From positions 1 to 5,735 of the forward strand of contig CAMLEQ010000263.1 in NCBI GenBank assembly GCA_946479015.1: DNA of 5,735 nucleotides, read 5' to 3'. The stretch is from an uncultured Gemmatimonadota bacterium (GTDB lineage Bacteria > Gemmatimonadota > Gemmatimonadetes > Gemmatimonadales > Gemmatimonadaceae). The notes under the pieces were generated by a model. It ran no database searches. It was given only the letters and a program-made list of their open reading frames with translations, and had not been told where the DNA came from. A program made the position numbers and the translations under genes. Position 1 is the first letter of the stretch. Each line of letters begins with the position of its first letter. This document shows positions 5,075 through 5,735 of the stretch, in pieces.

Positions 5075-5735
5075 ATGGCGCTCCGGCCGCTCGGCAGGCT
5101 CCGGCGCGACCTCACCCTCTGGTACGTCGCCACCTTCTGCGCGATCCTCGCGCTGCTCGGCGGTGGGCTGTTCGTGTCGATCCGGCGTCAGATCTCGGCG
5201 CAGCTCGACGGCTCGCTGCGCGACGCCACCACGGAGCTCGAGCGCGCCGCGCGCATCCGCGAGATGGAGGCGCGCACGGCGCACGGGCAGGTGGTGGACG
5301 CGGTGGACGAGCTGCACATCCCCGACCGCGCGCTCTACCTGCTCGATCCCGCCGGCTACCCGGTGAAGCCGGAGCGCGCCGACGCGTGGATCCGCGCGGC
5401 GGCGCGCGAGGCCGCGGGCGCCGGCCGCGTGGACGAGGACCACGAGGTTCCCGGCGAGCGCGCGCTCCGCCTGCACGCGGAGCGGTTCACGCTGGAGAGC
5501 GGGGCGCCGATGGTCGCCGTCGCCGTGGCCGACAAGGTGGAGCTGGAGGACCGCTACGCCTCGCTGATCGTGGCGTTCGGCATCGCGGCGAGCGTGGCGC
5601 TCGTGCTCGTGGCGGCCGGCGGGTGGCTGCTCGTGCGCAAGTCCACCGCGCCGGTGGAGCGCACGATCGAGTACATGCGGCGCTTCATGGCCGACGCGGC
5701 GCACGAGCTGCGCACGCCGCTCACGGTGCTGCGGA
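5075..5735 (+). CDS. Membrane sensor histidine kinase, HAMP-poor (C-terminus cut off by window edge)
   Basis: The first 220 residues of a sensor kinase are visible. Transmembrane segment 1 is about residues 13-36, followed by an extracytoplasmic sensor region of roughly 125 residues (37-161) with no recognised domain, then transmembrane segment 2 at about 163-187. The phosphorylation H-box is RRFMADAAHELRTPLTVLR at 202-220, with H210 the phosphoacceptor. Only about 22 residues separate the end of segment 2 from H210, so a normal HAMP domain of about 50 residues cannot fit; just a stub resembling its first helix (STAPVERTIEYM) remains. The ATG at 5075 lies 2 bases after the regulator's stop, suggesting translational coupling. 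The kinase ATP-binding domain lies outside the window, so completeness cannot be judged. The frame is open to the last base. Confidence 0.93.
   Translation, partial: MALRPLGRLRRDLTLWYVATFCAILALLGGGLFVSIRRQISAQLDGSLRDATTELERAARIREMEARTAHGQVVDAVDELHIPDRALYLLDPAGYPVKPERADAWIRAAAREAAGAGRVDEDHEVPGERALRLHAERFTLESGAPMVAVAVADKVELEDRYASLIVAFGIAASVALVLVAAGGWLLVRKSTAPVERTIEYMRRFMADAAHELRTPLTVLR

Overview
The window is a very GC-rich bacterial segment, with codons mostly ending in G or C. It has two divergent blocks on either side of a 280-base intergenic region. There are no rRNA, tRNA, transposase or CRISPR sequences. Gene content (GMC oxidoreductase, gluconate 2-dehydrogenase subunit 3, DUF1080 lipoprotein, Gfo/Idh/MocA) and base composition fit a Gram-negative, free-living, polysaccharide-using bacterium. 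Gemmatimonadota is my best guess; Acidobacteriota, Planctomycetota and Myxococcota remain possible. No phylogenetic marker is present, so this is inference.

Left block (minus strand, transcribed from about 4123 towards 1): four tightly packed genes. In transcription order they are a proline-tethered DUF1080 / 3-keto-glycoside hydrolase-type lipoprotein (4123-3311), a GMC FAD oxidoreductase with a four-cysteine cluster (3304-1577), a Tat-exported gluconate 2-dehydrogenase subunit 3-like partner (1580-936), and a cytoplasmic Gfo/Idh/MocA NAD(P)-dependent oxidoreductase (919-1, cut off by the window edge). Gaps are 6 bp, a 4-bp overlap and 16 bp, so one operon is likely. The combination suggests oxidation of a glycoside at C3 in the periplasm, cleavage or hydration of the 3-keto product by the lipoprotein, and cytoplasmic reduction or epimerisation of the imported keto-sugar. 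No transporter and no cytochrome subunit lie in the window.

Intergenic region (4124-4403): the most unusual part. It holds a GC hairpin in the presumed leader of the left operon, a second small hairpin flanked by GCTAG repeats, and two heptanucleotide-periodic arrays. One array is G-rich on the plus strand (4236-4291) and the other is C-rich on the plus strand (4366-4401). They are inverted relative to each other, share a perfect 9-bp inverted match, and each fits a G-quadruplex motif on the template strand of the gene it faces.

Right block (plus strand, from 4404): an OmpR/PhoB-type response regulator followed after 2 bases by a membrane histidine kinase that lacks a normal HAMP-length linker and runs off the right edge. 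Whether this two-component system controls the sugar-oxidation operon is unknown; only divergent adjacency suggests it.
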